Shown here: one piece after another, positions 1-10,502 of the stretch
How the letters are laid out: each line of letters opens with the position of its first letter
Position numbering within the stretch: the stretch's first letter is position 1
Origin: JAGPUQ01 sp049325095
Lineage (GTDB): Bacteria; Pseudomonadota; Gammaproteobacteria; Pseudomonadales; Porticoccaceae
NCBI GenBank assembly: GCA_049325095.1
Contig: JBMOPO010000039.1
Location: 1-64,000 of the forward strand
Direction of reading: 5' to 3'
Length of the DNA stretch: 64,000 nucleotides
Made by a program: the position numbers and the translations under genes
Notes under the pieces: model-generated
What the model was told of the DNA's origin: nothing
Seen by the model: the letters and a program-made list of their open reading frames with translations, nothing else
The model's database searches: none

Positions 1-558
1 GCCGCCCAGCGCCGCGAGCGGCGGCCACCGTCCCGCCAGCCCGCCGCCGCGGCGCGGCGCGGCACCCAGGTCTCGCTGGTCCATCATCTGCTGGCACTGC
101 TCTTGCACGACCCGGAATTGTGCCAACCCCTGATGCCCGACCTCGACCGCCTCCAACCCTCCACTCCGGAGCTCGCGCTGCTGCGCAAGGTGCGGGACGT
201 ACTGGCCGCCAACCCGGGTTACCGGCTGGTCCACCTGCTGAGCTATTGGCAGGGCATCCACGGCGCCGCCGAGCGGGAGTTACTCACCCGCATCTCCGCC
301 AGCGAGCTGCTGCGCGCACCGACGGACGCCGCGCGCGACAACCTGACCGAGGCCCGGGCCGCGCTCGCCCGCCTGCTGGCTGCCCAGGAGCGCGAACAGC
401 CGCCGGCGACCCGCCTGCGCGCGCTGCTCGAACGCCACTCTCTGTCTGCGGAAGATCGCGCCCGGGTCCGCGCGCTGATCCTGGAAGTCTCCCGCGACGA
501 TCCGATGTCCCCAGTGATTCAGGAAGCAAAACAAAGGCTTGTGAACATGGCCCAATGA
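1..558 (+). CDS. dnaG: DNA primase DnaG, C-terminal part (5' end outside window)
   Basis: The reading frame is open from base 1 and ends at TGA 556-558, so about 185 C-terminal residues are visible. The helical, Leu/Ala/Arg-rich tail matches the DnaB-helicase-binding domain of primase, including a VHHLLALLLHDPELC segment near its start. The zinc finger and TOPRIM catalytic core lie outside the window. DnaG makes the RNA primers for replication. The rpoD gene follows 103 bp later on the same strand, the standard rpsU-dnaG-rpoD order, and this synteny is much of the support for the call. The C-terminal domain alone is poorly conserved, so identity rests on weak similarity plus context. Confidence 0.85.
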   Translation, partial: AAQRRERRPPSRQPAAAARRGTQVSLVHHLLALLLHDPELCQPLMPDLDRLQPSTPELALLRKVRDVLAANPGYRLVHLLSYWQGIHGAAERELLTRISASELLRAPTDAARDNLTEARAALARLLAAQEREQPPATRLRALLERHSLSAEDRARVRALILEVSRDDPMSPVIQEAKQRLVNMAQ

Positions 559-613
559 CCCGTCAACCTCATTTCAAGGTTGCAATCAGTGGCCTCAGCC
601 CCCATTCATTCGC

Positions 614-619
614 TACAAT
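614..619 (+). promoter_or_regulatory. possible -10 element upstream of rpoD
   Basis: TACAAT lies 43 bp before the rpoD ATG in the dnaG-rpoD gap. A good -35 box at the usual spacing is not visible, so this is only a candidate internal promoter of the operon. Confidence 0.3.
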
Positions 620-661
620 GGCCGGCTTTGACGCCGCGCCCCTCCCAGCCAAGAGCGAGCA

Positions 662-2527
<1,866 letters not shown>

Positions 2528-2603
2528 GTGCGGGTGAAAACTCTTCCGCGGCGCGCGACCACCACCGGCAGGCGCCGGGGTCGCGCGGCGCCGCCCGCTT
2601 CCC

Positions 2604-2680
2604 GGGCCCATAGCTCAGTCGGTTAGAGCAGTCGACTCATAATCGATTGGTCCCAGGTTCGAGCCCTGGTGGGCCCACCA
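2604..2680 (+). tRNA. tRNA-Ile2 (anticodon CAT, lysidine type)
   Basis: A full 77-nt cloverleaf with encoded CCA: acceptor GGGCCCA pairs with TGGGCCC, the D arm is GCTC/GAGC, the anticodon stem GTCGA/TCGAT surrounds loop CTCATAA, and the T arm is CCAGG/CCTGG. The CAT anticodon could mean Met or the Ile isoacceptor read as AUA after lysidine modification. The GACTCATAATCG core followed by TTGGTC resembles E. coli ileX more than elongator tRNA-Met, so Ile2 is preferred; this is inference. It lies 76 bp after rpoD and may be co-transcribed with it. Confidence 0.88.
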
Positions 2681-2697
2681 ATCACCTCCCCCGCCGC

Positions 2698-5085
2698 TCA
2701 CCCCGGCCAGCGCCACTGGTCGATCTCGGGCAGGTCGCGGCCGTAGGCGCGGATGTAGCGGCGGTGCTCGCTCAACCGGTCGCGGCACCACTGCTTGAGG
2801 TAGGCGGCATCGCCCTGGCCAAGGGCCACCCGGTCGACCACGTCCTCGACCAGATGGAAGCGATCGAGGTCATTGACCACCGCCATGTCGAAGGGCGTGG
2901 TGGTGGTGCCCTCCTCCTTGTAGCCGCGCACGTGCAGGTTGCCATGGTTGGCGCGCCGGTAGGTCAGCCGGTGGATCAGCCAGGGATAGCCGTGATAGGC
3001 GAAGATGATGGGCCGGTCGCGGGTGAAGATGGCATCGAAGTCGCGGTCGGACAGCCCGTGGGGATGCTCCTCCCTGGGTTGCAGGGTCATCAGGTCGACC
3101 ACATTGACCACCCGCACGCGCAGCGCCGGCCAGTGCTCGCGGAGGATGCTGACCGCGGCGAGGATCTCCAGGGTGGGCACGTCGCCGGCGCAGGCCATGA
3201 CCACGTCGGGGCTGGCGCCGCGATCGTTGCCGGCCCATTCCCAGATGCCGATGCCGGTCTCGCAGTGCTTGATGGCGGCGTCCATGTCGAGCCACTGCAA
3301 CTGGGGCTGCTTGCCGGCGACGATGATGTTGATCAGGTTGCGCGAGCGCAGGCAGCGGTCGGTGACCCACAGCAGGGTGTTGGCGTCCGGCGGCAGGTAG
3401 ATGCGGATCACGTCGGCCTTCTTGTTGACCGCGAGATCGATGAAGCCCGGGTCCTGGTGGGAAAAGCCGTTGTGGTCCTGGCGCCAGACGTGGGAGGTGA
3501 GCAGGTAGTTGAGCGAGGCGATGGGCCGGCGCCAGGGGACTTCCGCGCTCACCTTGAGCCACTTGGCGTGCTGGTTGAACATCGAGTCCACGATGTGGAT
3601 GAAGGCCTCGTAGCAGGAGAACAGGCCGTGGCGGCCGGTGAGCAGGTAGCCCTCCAGCCAGCCCTGGCAGGTGTGCTCGCTGAGGATCTCCATGACCCGC
3701 CCGTCGGCGGCGAGGTGATCCTCGGGATCGGGGTCGGCCGCCGGTTCGGCCATCCAGGTGCGGCCGGTGACCTCGAACAGGGCGCCGAGGCGGTTGGAGG
3801 CGGTCTCGTCGGGGCCCACCACCCGGAAGTTGCCCTGCCCGGCGTTGCGCGCCATGAGGTCGCGCAGCAGGCCACCCATGATGCGGGTGCTCTCGGCGAG
3901 CTGGGTCCCCGGCCGCTCCACGGGAAAGGCGTAGTCCTCGAAGTGGGGCAGCCGCAGGTTGCGCAGCAGCAGGCCGCCGTTGGCGTGGGGGTTCGACCCC
4001 AGGCGCCGCGCGCCGGCCGGCGCCAGCGCCTGGAGCTCGGCGCGGGGGGCGCCCGCGGCGTCGAACAGCTCCTCGGGCCGGTAGCTCGCCAGCCAGGTGC
4101 GCAGCAGCTCCAGATGCGCCGGGTTGTCGCGCACGTCCGCAAAGGGCACCTGGTGCGAGCGCCAGTGGCCCTCGACCCGGCGGCCGTCGACCCGCGCCGG
4201 CCCGGTCCAGCCCTTGGGCGTGACCAGCACGATCAGCGGCCAGCGCGGCCGCGCGCCGACCCGGCCCTCGCGGGCGGCGCGCTGGATGGCGGCGATCTCG
4301 TCGAGCACCGCGTCCAGGGTGGCGGCGAACCCCTGGTGCATGGCCGCCGGATCGTCGCCCTCGACGAAGTGCGGCCGGTAGCCGTAGCCGCACAGCAGTT
4401 GTTCGAGTTCAGCGCGGGGAATGCGGGCCAGCAGCGCGGGGTTGGCGATCTTGTAGCCGTTCAGGTGCAGCACCGGCAGCACCGCGCCGTCGCGCACCGG
4501 ATTGAGAAACTTGTTGGAGTGCCAGGCGGTGGCCAGCGGGCCGGTCTCGGCCTCGCCGTCACCGACCACGCACACCGCGATCAGCCCCGGGTTGTCGAAT
4601 ACCGCGCCGAAAGCGTGCGCCAGCGAGTAGCCCAGTTCGCCGCCCTCGTGGATCGAGCCCGGCACCTCCGGGGTGACGTGGCTGCCGATGCCGCCGGGAA
4701 AGGAGAACTGCCGGAACAGCTTGCGCAGGCCGGCCTCGTCCCGGGTGACGTCCGGGTAGCACTCGCTGTAGCTGCCCTCCAGATAGGTGTTGGCGACCAG
4801 CGCCGGGCCGCCATGCCCCGGGCCGGTCACCAGGATCATGTCCAGGTCGCGGGCGCGAATCACCCGATTGAGGTGGGCGTAGAGGAAATTGAGCCCGGGC
4901 GTGGTGCCCCAGTGCCCCAGCAGCCGCGGCTTGATGTGTTCCACCGCCAGAGGCGCGCGCAGCAGCGGATTGTCGAGCAGGTAGATCTGCCCCACCGAGA
5001 GATAGTTCGCCGCCCGCCACCAGGCATCGAGGGCGGCGAGTTCGGCCGCGCTCAGCGGCCCGTTGTCGGTACTGACTTCGGACAT
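2698..5085 (-). CDS. xfp: phosphoketolase (xylulose-5-phosphate/fructose-6-phosphate)
   Basis: A 795-residue thiamine-diphosphate enzyme of the usual length for Xfp. It cleaves xylulose-5-P or fructose-6-P with phosphate to acetyl-phosphate plus glyceraldehyde-3-P or erythrose-4-P. Visible signatures are GPGHGGPA near residue 88, the family pattern EGGELGYSL near 143, and the ThDP/Mg motif GDGEAETG near 173. The chosen ATG is preceded by GGGAGG. It is the last gene of a minus-strand set glgB-glgA-ackA-xfp, 91 bp after ackA, so its acetyl-phosphate can be used by the neighbouring kinase. Substrate preference cannot be read from the sequence. Confidence 0.95.
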   Translation of the reverse strand: MSEVSTDNGPLSAAELAALDAWWRAANYLSVGQIYLLDNPLLRAPLAVEHIKPRLLGHWGTTPGLNFLYAHLNRVIRARDLDMILVTGPGHGGPALVANTYLEGSYSECYPDVTRDEAGLRKLFRQFSFPGGIGSHVTPEVPGSIHEGGELGYSLAHAFGAVFDNPGLIAVCVVGDGEAETGPLATAWHSNKFLNPVRDGAVLPVLHLNGYKIANPALLARIPRAELEQLLCGYGYRPHFVEGDDPAAMHQGFAATLDAVLDEIAAIQRAAREGRVGARPRWPLIVLVTPKGWTGPARVDGRRVEGHWRSHQVPFADVRDNPAHLELLRTWLASYRPEELFDAAGAPRAELQALAPAGARRLGSNPHANGGLLLRNLRLPHFEDYAFPVERPGTQLAESTRIMGGLLRDLMARNAGQGNFRVVGPDETASNRLGALFEVTGRTWMAEPAADPDPEDHLAADGRVMEILSEHTCQGWLEGYLLTGRHGLFSCYEAFIHIVDSMFNQHAKWLKVSAEVPWRRPIASLNYLLTSHVWRQDHNGFSHQDPGFIDLAVNKKADVIRIYLPPDANTLLWVTDRCLRSRNLINIIVAGKQPQLQWLDMDAAIKHCETGIGIWEWAGNDRGASPDVVMACAGDVPTLEILAAVSILREHWPALRVRVVNVVDLMTLQPREEHPHGLSDRDFDAIFTRDRPIIFAYHGYPWLIHRLTYRRANHGNLHVRGYKEEGTTTTPFDMAVVNDLDRFHLVEDVVDRVALGQGDAAYLKQWCRDRLSEHRRYIRAYGRDLPEIDQWRWPG

Positions 5086-5111
5086 GGCTATCGACCTCCC
5101 GAATTGCGCAG

Positions 5112-5147
5112 CGGCCGGCGGCGGCCCTCCCGCAGGGCCGCCGGCCG
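5112..5147. other. strong GC hairpin between ackA and xfp
   Basis: The inverted arms at 5112-5128 and 5134-5147 pair over 14 bp, with a 3-nt bulge and a CCCGC loop. There is no T run, so it is unlikely to be a classical terminator. It could affect mRNA processing or the ackA:xfp expression ratio. Confidence 0.5.
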
Positions 5148-5176
5148 TATCGGACCGGTTGCGGCGCCCGGCCGAC

Positions 5177-6364
5177 TCATCCCGGCGCCGGTGCGCCCAA
5201 CCCCAGACAATCCCGCACCTGGCGCGCGATCTCGGCCTCCTCGTCGGCGACCATGGCGAGCACCGCGGTCCGCGAGCGATCCGGGTCGTGCAGCGCGCTT
5301 GTGCCGGTGTCGTCATCCCGGGGCTCGGCGCCGAGCACTATACCCAGGCCCTCCAGGCCCTCCACACACTGGCGCCGCAGCTCGCCGTCGTGGGCGCCGA
5401 TGCCACCGGTGAACACCAGGGCCTGGGCCCCGCCCAGCACCGCGAGATAGGCGCCTATGGTTTTCTTCACCCGATAGGCGAACAGCTCCCGGGCGAAGGC
5501 CGCGGCGCGGTCGCCGGCCGCGGCGCGGCGGCGGATCTCGCGCATCTCGCTGCTGCCGCACAGCGCCAGCAGACCGCTGCGGTGCTCCAACAGCTCCCGC
5601 ACCTGCTGCGGGCTGCGCCCGGATTCCTGCAAGAGCAGCGGCAGCGCCGGATCCAGGTCGCCGCAGCGGGTGCCCATCACCAGCCCCTCCAGGGGAGTGA
5701 AACCCATGCTGGTGTCGATACTGTGACCGCCGCGGATGGCCGCGGCGCTGGCGCCATTGCCCAGGTGCAGGGTGATCAGATCCACCTCCTCCAGGGGCCT
5801 GCCCAGCCAGGCCGCGGCACGGCGCGCCGCGGCGCCGTGGGAGATGCCGTGAAAGCCGTAACGGCGCGGCGGTTCGCCGCCGGCCAGGGCCTCCGGCGGC
5901 AGCGGATAGCGGCGCGCACGCTCCGGCAGGCCGTGGTGGAAGGCGGTGTCGAACACCGCCACCTGGGGCACCCCGGGATAGCGCGCAGCCGCCACCTCGA
6001 TGCCGAGCAGGTTGCGCGGATTGTGGTGCGGGGCGAGGGGCGCGAGCCGGGCGATCTCGGCGCGCACCCGCTCGTCCACCCGCACCGCGCCGGCGAAGCG
6101 CGGCCCGCCGTGCACCACGCGGTGGCCGATGGCGGCCGGGATCGCGGCCTGCGCCGCCAGCGCGTCGAAGGTCGCCGCCAGCGCGCCGCGATGGTCCACC
6201 GCCCCGGCCGGCAGCTCGCATTCACCGTCCTGGGTCTGCCAGCGGGGCCGGTCGCCGCCGATGCCGTCGATGGTGCCGGCGAGCCGCGTGCCGGCACCCG
6301 CCCGCAACTGATAGCGTACCGAGGAGCTGCCGCAGTTGATCACCAGCACCCGGGGCTCAGGCAC
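5177..6364 (-). CDS. ackA: acetate kinase (variant active site)
   Basis: A 395-residue ASKHA-fold kinase that interconverts acetyl-phosphate plus ADP with acetate plus ATP. The N-terminal signature VLVINCGSSS, GHRVVHGG, HHNP, VFDTAFH, GFHGISH, LHLGNGAS and GTRCGDLDP match the family and supply most of the known active-site residues. The usual GIGEN motif near the C-terminus reads GIGAHD, so the Glu equivalent to Glu384 of the Methanosarcina enzyme is missing. The start is GTG, overlapping the end of glgA by 8 bp, which implies translational coupling. No ATG gives the conserved N-terminus. Lying directly before xfp, it probably makes ATP and acetate from phosphoketolase-derived acetyl-phosphate. 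Confidence 0.9.
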   Translation of the reverse strand: MPEPRVLVINCGSSSVRYQLRAGAGTRLAGTIDGIGGDRPRWQTQDGECELPAGAVDHRGALAATFDALAAQAAIPAAIGHRVVHGGPRFAGAVRVDERVRAEIARLAPLAPHHNPRNLLGIEVAAARYPGVPQVAVFDTAFHHGLPERARRYPLPPEALAGGEPPRRYGFHGISHGAAARRAAAWLGRPLEEVDLITLHLGNGASAAAIRGGHSIDTSMGFTPLEGLVMGTRCGDLDPALPLLLQESGRSPQQVRELLEHRSGLLALCGSSEMREIRRRAAAGDRAAAFARELFAYRVKKTIGAYLAVLGGAQALVFTGGIGAHDGELRRQCVEGLEGLGIVLGAEPRDDDTGTSALHDPDRSRTAVLAMVADEEAEIARQVRDCLGLGAPAPG

Positions 6365-7808
6365 GGCCGCCGCCCGCCGCCAGTGCGCGCCGGTACACGT
6401 CCAGATAGGCCCCGGCGCTGCGCCGCCAACTGAAATCCGCCGCCATGGCGTTGCGCCGCAGGGCCTGCCAGGCCGCCCGATTGCGATACAGCGACAGCCC
6501 CCGCTCCAGGGCGACGGCGAAGGCGGCGACTTCGGGAACATCGAACACCAGGCCGGTTGCGGTACCCATCCCGGGCGCGAACACGTCCACCACGCTGTCG
6601 GCCAGCCCGCCGGTGCGGTGCACCACCGGAATGGTGCCGTAGCGCTGGCTGTACATCTGGTTCAGCCCGCAGGGCTCGAACCGCGACGGCATCAGGAAGA
6701 AGTCGCCGCCCGCCTCCAGGCGATGCGCCAGCCCCTCGTCGTAGCCGATGCGCACCGCGACCCGATCGGGCAGGGCCGCCGCCAGCCCCCGCAACTGCCG
6801 CTCCCAATGGGGCTCGCCCTTGCCGAGCAGCGCCCACTGCAGGGGTCGCTCCTGCCAGCGCTCGATCAGCTCCGCGACCAGATCGATGCCCTTCTGCTCC
6901 ACCAGCCGGCTGACCACCACCAGCAGCGGGATCCGCTCGGCGGGGGTCAGGCCCAGCTCCGCCTGGAGCGCCAGCTTGTTGGCGCGCTTGCCGGCCGCGG
7001 CCGTATCGCTGTCGTAAGTCTGGGCCAAATGGACATCGGTGGCCGGATTCCAGACCTCGGTATCGATGCCGTTGAGGATGCCGGTGAAATCCGCCGCCCG
7101 GTGCCGGAGCAGGCCGTCGAGCCCGCAGCCGAGCGCCGGCCCCTGCAGCTCCCGCGCGTAGGTCGGACTCACGGTGGTGAGCTGGTCGGCGAACACCAGG
7201 CCGGCCTTGAGCAGGGAAAAATCGCCGTGGAACTCGAGCGCCTCGGGACTCCACCAGGCCTCGGGCAGCCCCAGGGCCTCGAATTGCGCGCGGTCGAAGC
7301 GCCCCAGATAGGACTGGTTATGCACCGTGAACAGGGTCGCCGGCCGCGCGGCCTCCAGGCTCAGCAGCGCCGGCACCAGGCCAGTCTGCCAATCGTGGCA
7401 GTGCACCAGGTCGGGCCGCCAGCCCAGTCCGGCGCGATCTCCGGCGATGGCGCACACCGCCCGGGAAAACCCGCAGAAGCGCTCGGCATTGTCGGGCCAG
7501 TCGCGCCCCCAGGCGTCGCCATAAGGCCCGCCGGGGCGGTCGAACCAGGGCGCCGCCTCGACCAGCAGCACCGGCAACCCGGCGCCGGGCAGCCGGCCGG
7601 GGATGAGCGCCACGCCCGGCAGCTCCGCGACCTCGAGCCCGGGCTCCCGGGCCGCCAACCGCGCGCGCGCGTCCGGATAGGCCGGCAGCACCACCCGCAC
7701 CTCGTGGCCCAGGGCCGCGAGGGCCTTGGGCAGCGCCGCGCAGACGTCGGCCAGACCGCCGGTCTTGGCGAGCGGATAGACTTCCGAGGCGGCGAACAGG
7801 ATCCGCAT
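6357..7808 (-). CDS. glgA: glycogen synthase GlgA
   Basis: A 483-residue GT5-family ADP-glucose:alpha-1,4-glucan transferase. The N-terminal MRILFAASEVYPLAKTGGL contains the KTGGL nucleotide-sugar motif near residues 15-19, and the C-terminal half has SRFEPCGLNQ with the catalytic Glu near residue 380. Length is normal. The ATG overlaps the glgB stop by one base (TGATG), and the gene's end overlaps ackA by 8 bp, so it is the second gene of a tightly coupled operon. It elongates glycogen from the ADP-glucose made by the divergently transcribed glgC product. Confidence 0.97.
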   Translation of the reverse strand: MRILFAASEVYPLAKTGGLADVCAALPKALAALGHEVRVVLPAYPDARARLAAREPGLEVAELPGVALIPGRLPGAGLPVLLVEAAPWFDRPGGPYGDAWGRDWPDNAERFCGFSRAVCAIAGDRAGLGWRPDLVHCHDWQTGLVPALLSLEAARPATLFTVHNQSYLGRFDRAQFEALGLPEAWWSPEALEFHGDFSLLKAGLVFADQLTTVSPTYARELQGPALGCGLDGLLRHRAADFTGILNGIDTEVWNPATDVHLAQTYDSDTAAAGKRANKLALQAELGLTPAERIPLLVVVSRLVEQKGIDLVAELIERWQERPLQWALLGKGEPHWERQLRGLAAALPDRVAVRIGYDEGLAHRLEAGGDFFLMPSRFEPCGLNQMYSQRYGTIPVVHRTGGLADSVVDVFAPGMGTATGLVFDVPEVAAFAVALERGLSLYRNRAAWQALRRNAMAADFSWRRSAGAYLDVYRRALAAGGGRA

Positions 7809-10000
7809 CAGCCGCCCACTCTTTCCAGCACCAGGCCGGCGAGCGGCGGCAGGGTGAGCACCAGCGAGTGGGGCCGGCCCATGGCGGACTCCGGCCGGCT
7901 CTCGAGGTGCTCGCCGTTGGAGACATCGCTGCCGGCGTAGAAGGTCGAGTCGGAGTTCAGCACCTCGCGATAGGTGCCGGGTTCCGGCACCCCGATGCGG
8001 TATCCCGGTCGGACCACCGGGGTGAAATTGAGCACCACCACGACGAACCCGGCGCCGGCGCGGCGCAGGAAGGCGATCACCGACTGGCTGCTGTCGTGGC
8101 AGTCGATCCACTCGAAACCCTCGGCCTCGAAATCGTGCCGGTGGAGCGCCGGGCGCGAGCGGTACAGGCGGTTGAGATCACCCACCAAACGCTGTACGCC
8201 GCGCTGCAAGGGAAATTCCAGCAGGTGCCAATCGAGTGCACGGTGGTGCGACCACTCGCTGCCCTGGCCGAATTCGCCGCCCATGAACAGCAGCTTGCGG
8301 CCCGGGTGAGTGAACTGGTAGACGAACAACAGGCGCAGATTGGCGAACTTCTGCCAAGGATCGCCGGGCATCTTGTCCAGCAGCGAGCGCTTGCCGTGCA
8401 CCACCTCGTCGTGGGACAGCGGCAGGATGAAATTCTCAGTGAACGCATAGAGCAGGCCGAAGGTGAGGTGGTCGTGGTGATAGCGGCGGTGCGCCGGATC
8501 CTCGGCCAGGTAGGCCAGGGTGTCGTTCATCCAGCCCATGTTCCACTTCATGCTGAAACCCAGGCCGCCGACATAGGTGGGGCGCGACACCATGGGCCAG
8601 GCGGTGGACTCCTCGGCCATGGTCAGGGCGCCGGGATGGCGACCGTGCACCAGTTCGTTCAGCTCGCGCAGGAAGTCGATCGCCTCCAGGTTTTCCTTGC
8701 CGCCGTAGCGGTTGGGACACCAGTCGCCGGGCTTGCGGCCGTAGTCCAGATAGAGCATCGAGGCCACGGCGTCCACCCGCAGGCCGTCGACATGGCAGGT
8801 GTCGAGCCAGAAATGCGCGCTGGAGAGCAGGAAGCTCCTCACCTCGTTGCGGCCGTAGTTGAAGATCAGGGTACCCCACTCCGGGTGTTCGCCGAGGCGC
8901 GGATCCGCGTGCTCGTAGAGCGCGCTGCCGTCGAACCGCGCCAGCGCATGGGCATCGCGCGGGAAATGGCCCGGCACCCAATCGAGCAGCACGCCGATGC
9001 CCGCGGCGTGGCAGCGGTCGACGAACGCGCAGAAATCCTCCAGGGTCCCCCAGCGGCTGGTGGGCGCAAAGTAGCCGGTCACCTGGTAACCCCAGGAACC
9101 GTCGAACGGGTGCTCGCAGATCGGCATCAGTTCGATGTGGGTAAAGCCCTGCTCCAGTACATAGGGGATCAGCAGGTCCGCCAAACGGCGGTAATCCAGG
9201 GGCCCGCCGCCCGCATCCCGGCGCCAGGAACCGGGATGCACCTCGTAGATGCTCAGCGGCTCGTGGAGCCAGTCCCAGGCGGCGCGCGCCTGCATCCAGG
9301 ACGCATCGCTCCAGTCGTGGGCCGGCGGCGGCGCCACCACTGCGGCCGTGGCCGGCGCCGGTTCGAAGCGGCGGCCGCAGGGATCGGTCTTGACGAGGAT
9401 CGCGCCGCTGTCGCGGTTGCGGATCTCGTACTTGTACAGATCGCCGGGCCCCACGCCGGGTATGAACAACTCCCACACGCCGCTCTCGCCCCGCACCTGC
9501 ATGGGCAGGGCGCGCCCGTCCCAGCGGTTGAAATCCCCCACCACCGCGACCCGCCCGGCATTGGGCGCCCAGACGGCGAACCTGGTGCCGGCCACGCCGT
9601 CGACCACTTCGGGATGCGCGCCCAGAAAGTGGTGGGCTGTGGCGCAGCGCCCGGCGGCGAAGGCGGCGAGGTCGGCGGCGCCGATCCGCATCCCGAAGCT
9701 GTAGGGATCCACGAACGCGCGCCGCGCGCCCTCGATCTCCTCGATCAGCCGCGGATGCCGGGGCAGCGCCGCGGCCGGGCCCCGCCACTCGAACAGGGGC
9801 GTGGCGCCCAGCCGCCGCAGCGGCGCCAGTCCGCTGCCGGTGTCGAGCCACAGGCGGGCAGCCGCGGGGCGCAGCACGCGCAGCATGCCCTGTTCTCCGC
9901 ACCAGCGGGGGCCGAGCAGTTCCAGCGGGTTGTGGGCCCGCCCGGCGGCGAGCAACTCGATATCTTGTCCTGGATCAAACAGGTGTCCGTGGACGTTCAT
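7808..10000 (-). CDS. glgB: 1,4-alpha-glucan branching enzyme GlgB
   Basis: A 730-residue GH13 enzyme with an N-terminal region, a CBM48 domain (around FAVWAPNAGRVAVVGDFNRWDG), a catalytic barrel and a C-terminal beta domain. Catalytic residues are visible: nucleophile Asp in LRVDAVASM (near 408), acid/base Glu in TMAEEST (near 461), and Asp in LSHDEVVHG. It introduces alpha-1,6 branches into glycogen. The ATG at 10000 follows GGAGC and gives the normal family length; the frame stays open for 41 more codons upstream, but those residues do not look conserved. It is the first gene of the glgB-glgA-ackA-xfp operon, with its promoter expected in the 502-bp region facing glgC. Confidence 0.96.
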   Translation of the reverse strand: MNVHGHLFDPGQDIELLAAGRAHNPLELLGPRWCGEQGMLRVLRPAAARLWLDTGSGLAPLRRLGATPLFEWRGPAAALPRHPRLIEEIEGARRAFVDPYSFGMRIGAADLAAFAAGRCATAHHFLGAHPEVVDGVAGTRFAVWAPNAGRVAVVGDFNRWDGRALPMQVRGESGVWELFIPGVGPGDLYKYEIRNRDSGAILVKTDPCGRRFEPAPATAAVVAPPPAHDWSDASWMQARAAWDWLHEPLSIYEVHPGSWRRDAGGGPLDYRRLADLLIPYVLEQGFTHIELMPICEHPFDGSWGYQVTGYFAPTSRWGTLEDFCAFVDRCHAAGIGVLLDWVPGHFPRDAHALARFDGSALYEHADPRLGEHPEWGTLIFNYGRNEVRSFLLSSAHFWLDTCHVDGLRVDAVASMLYLDYGRKPGDWCPNRYGGKENLEAIDFLRELNELVHGRHPGALTMAEESTAWPMVSRPTYVGGLGFSMKWNMGWMNDTLAYLAEDPAHRRYHHDHLTFGLLYAFTENFILPLSHDEVVHGKRSLLDKMPGDPWQKFANLRLLFVYQFTHPGRKLLFMGGEFGQGSEWSHHRALDWHLLEFPLQRGVQRLVGDLNRLYRSRPALHRHDFEAEGFEWIDCHDSSQSVIAFLRRAGAGFVVVVLNFTPVVRPGYRIGVPEPGTYREVLNSDSTFYAGSDVSNGEHLESRPESAMGRPHSLVLTLPPLAGLVLERVGG

Positions 10001-10502
10001 CAAAGCTCCATAGTCCGCTGTCACATTGAACGGGTCGGCTGGCTTGATGCGGCCCGACCGAGGGGCTTGCCGGCTTTCATCGAGCCTGGGGTCCGACCGC
10101 TTCCCGGGCGGCGAGTATCGCAAGCCGCCAGGCCGCGGCCAAGCTGGCGAAGGGCACGTTGTTTGCTGGACTCGTCCGAGAGGACCGCCCCGGCCGTGCG
10201 CGGCCGGCGAGCGAGAACGGCCGTCCGCCGCCGCGCCGGCAGGCTGTCGAAAAACCTTGGCGAGGGAGCAAATGTAAGGCAGGAACGGTCGAAAACGCGG
10301 AATTTACCGGTAGCGCAATGATCCTATTTGAGGCCATTGCCAACGCCGTAGACGCAACGCAGGAGGGTTGTTCAACAACCTGCCAGCCAGTACGCCCGGC
10401 CGCAAGGGTATCTCCCGGGGCATGACAATTTCCGGTCTGCGCGGTGGCAGCGGCCCGCCCGGACCCAGGTCGCCACCCAGGCGTGGCGAGGAGCGAGCGA
10501 AG
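10001..10502. promoter_or_regulatory. divergent glgB/glgC intergenic region
   Basis: This 502-bp gap between divergently transcribed glgB and glgC has no convincing gene. The stretch from 10250 to 10440 is less GC-rich than its surroundings and holds a perfect 15-bp palindrome, GGTTGTTCAACAACC, at 10366-10380. That is a plausible operator or small hairpin about 120 bp before glgC. The right part has GAGGAG just before the glgC start. No riboswitch was recognised. Promoters for both glycogen units must lie here, but I could not assign -35/-10 pairs with confidence. Confidence 0.5.

Noticed and set aside
2604..2680. Elongator tRNA-Met as the identity of the CAT tRNA after rpoD
   Set aside because: The anticodon stem and variable-region sequence look more like tRNA-Ile2. 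The call is not certain; presence of tilS and the other CAT tRNAs in the genome would settle it.
2647..5412. Long open frame (about 920 codons) on the plus strand opposite xfp
   Set aside because: It is antisense to a well-supported phosphoketolase gene, reads as His/Gln/Arg/Gly-rich low-complexity protein, and has no family motifs. High GC removes stop codons in the opposite frame.
7868..10321. Long plus-strand frame opposite glgB running into the glgB/glgC gap
   Set aside because: It has no conserved motif and mirrors glgB codons; the part in the gap has no ribosome site or homology.
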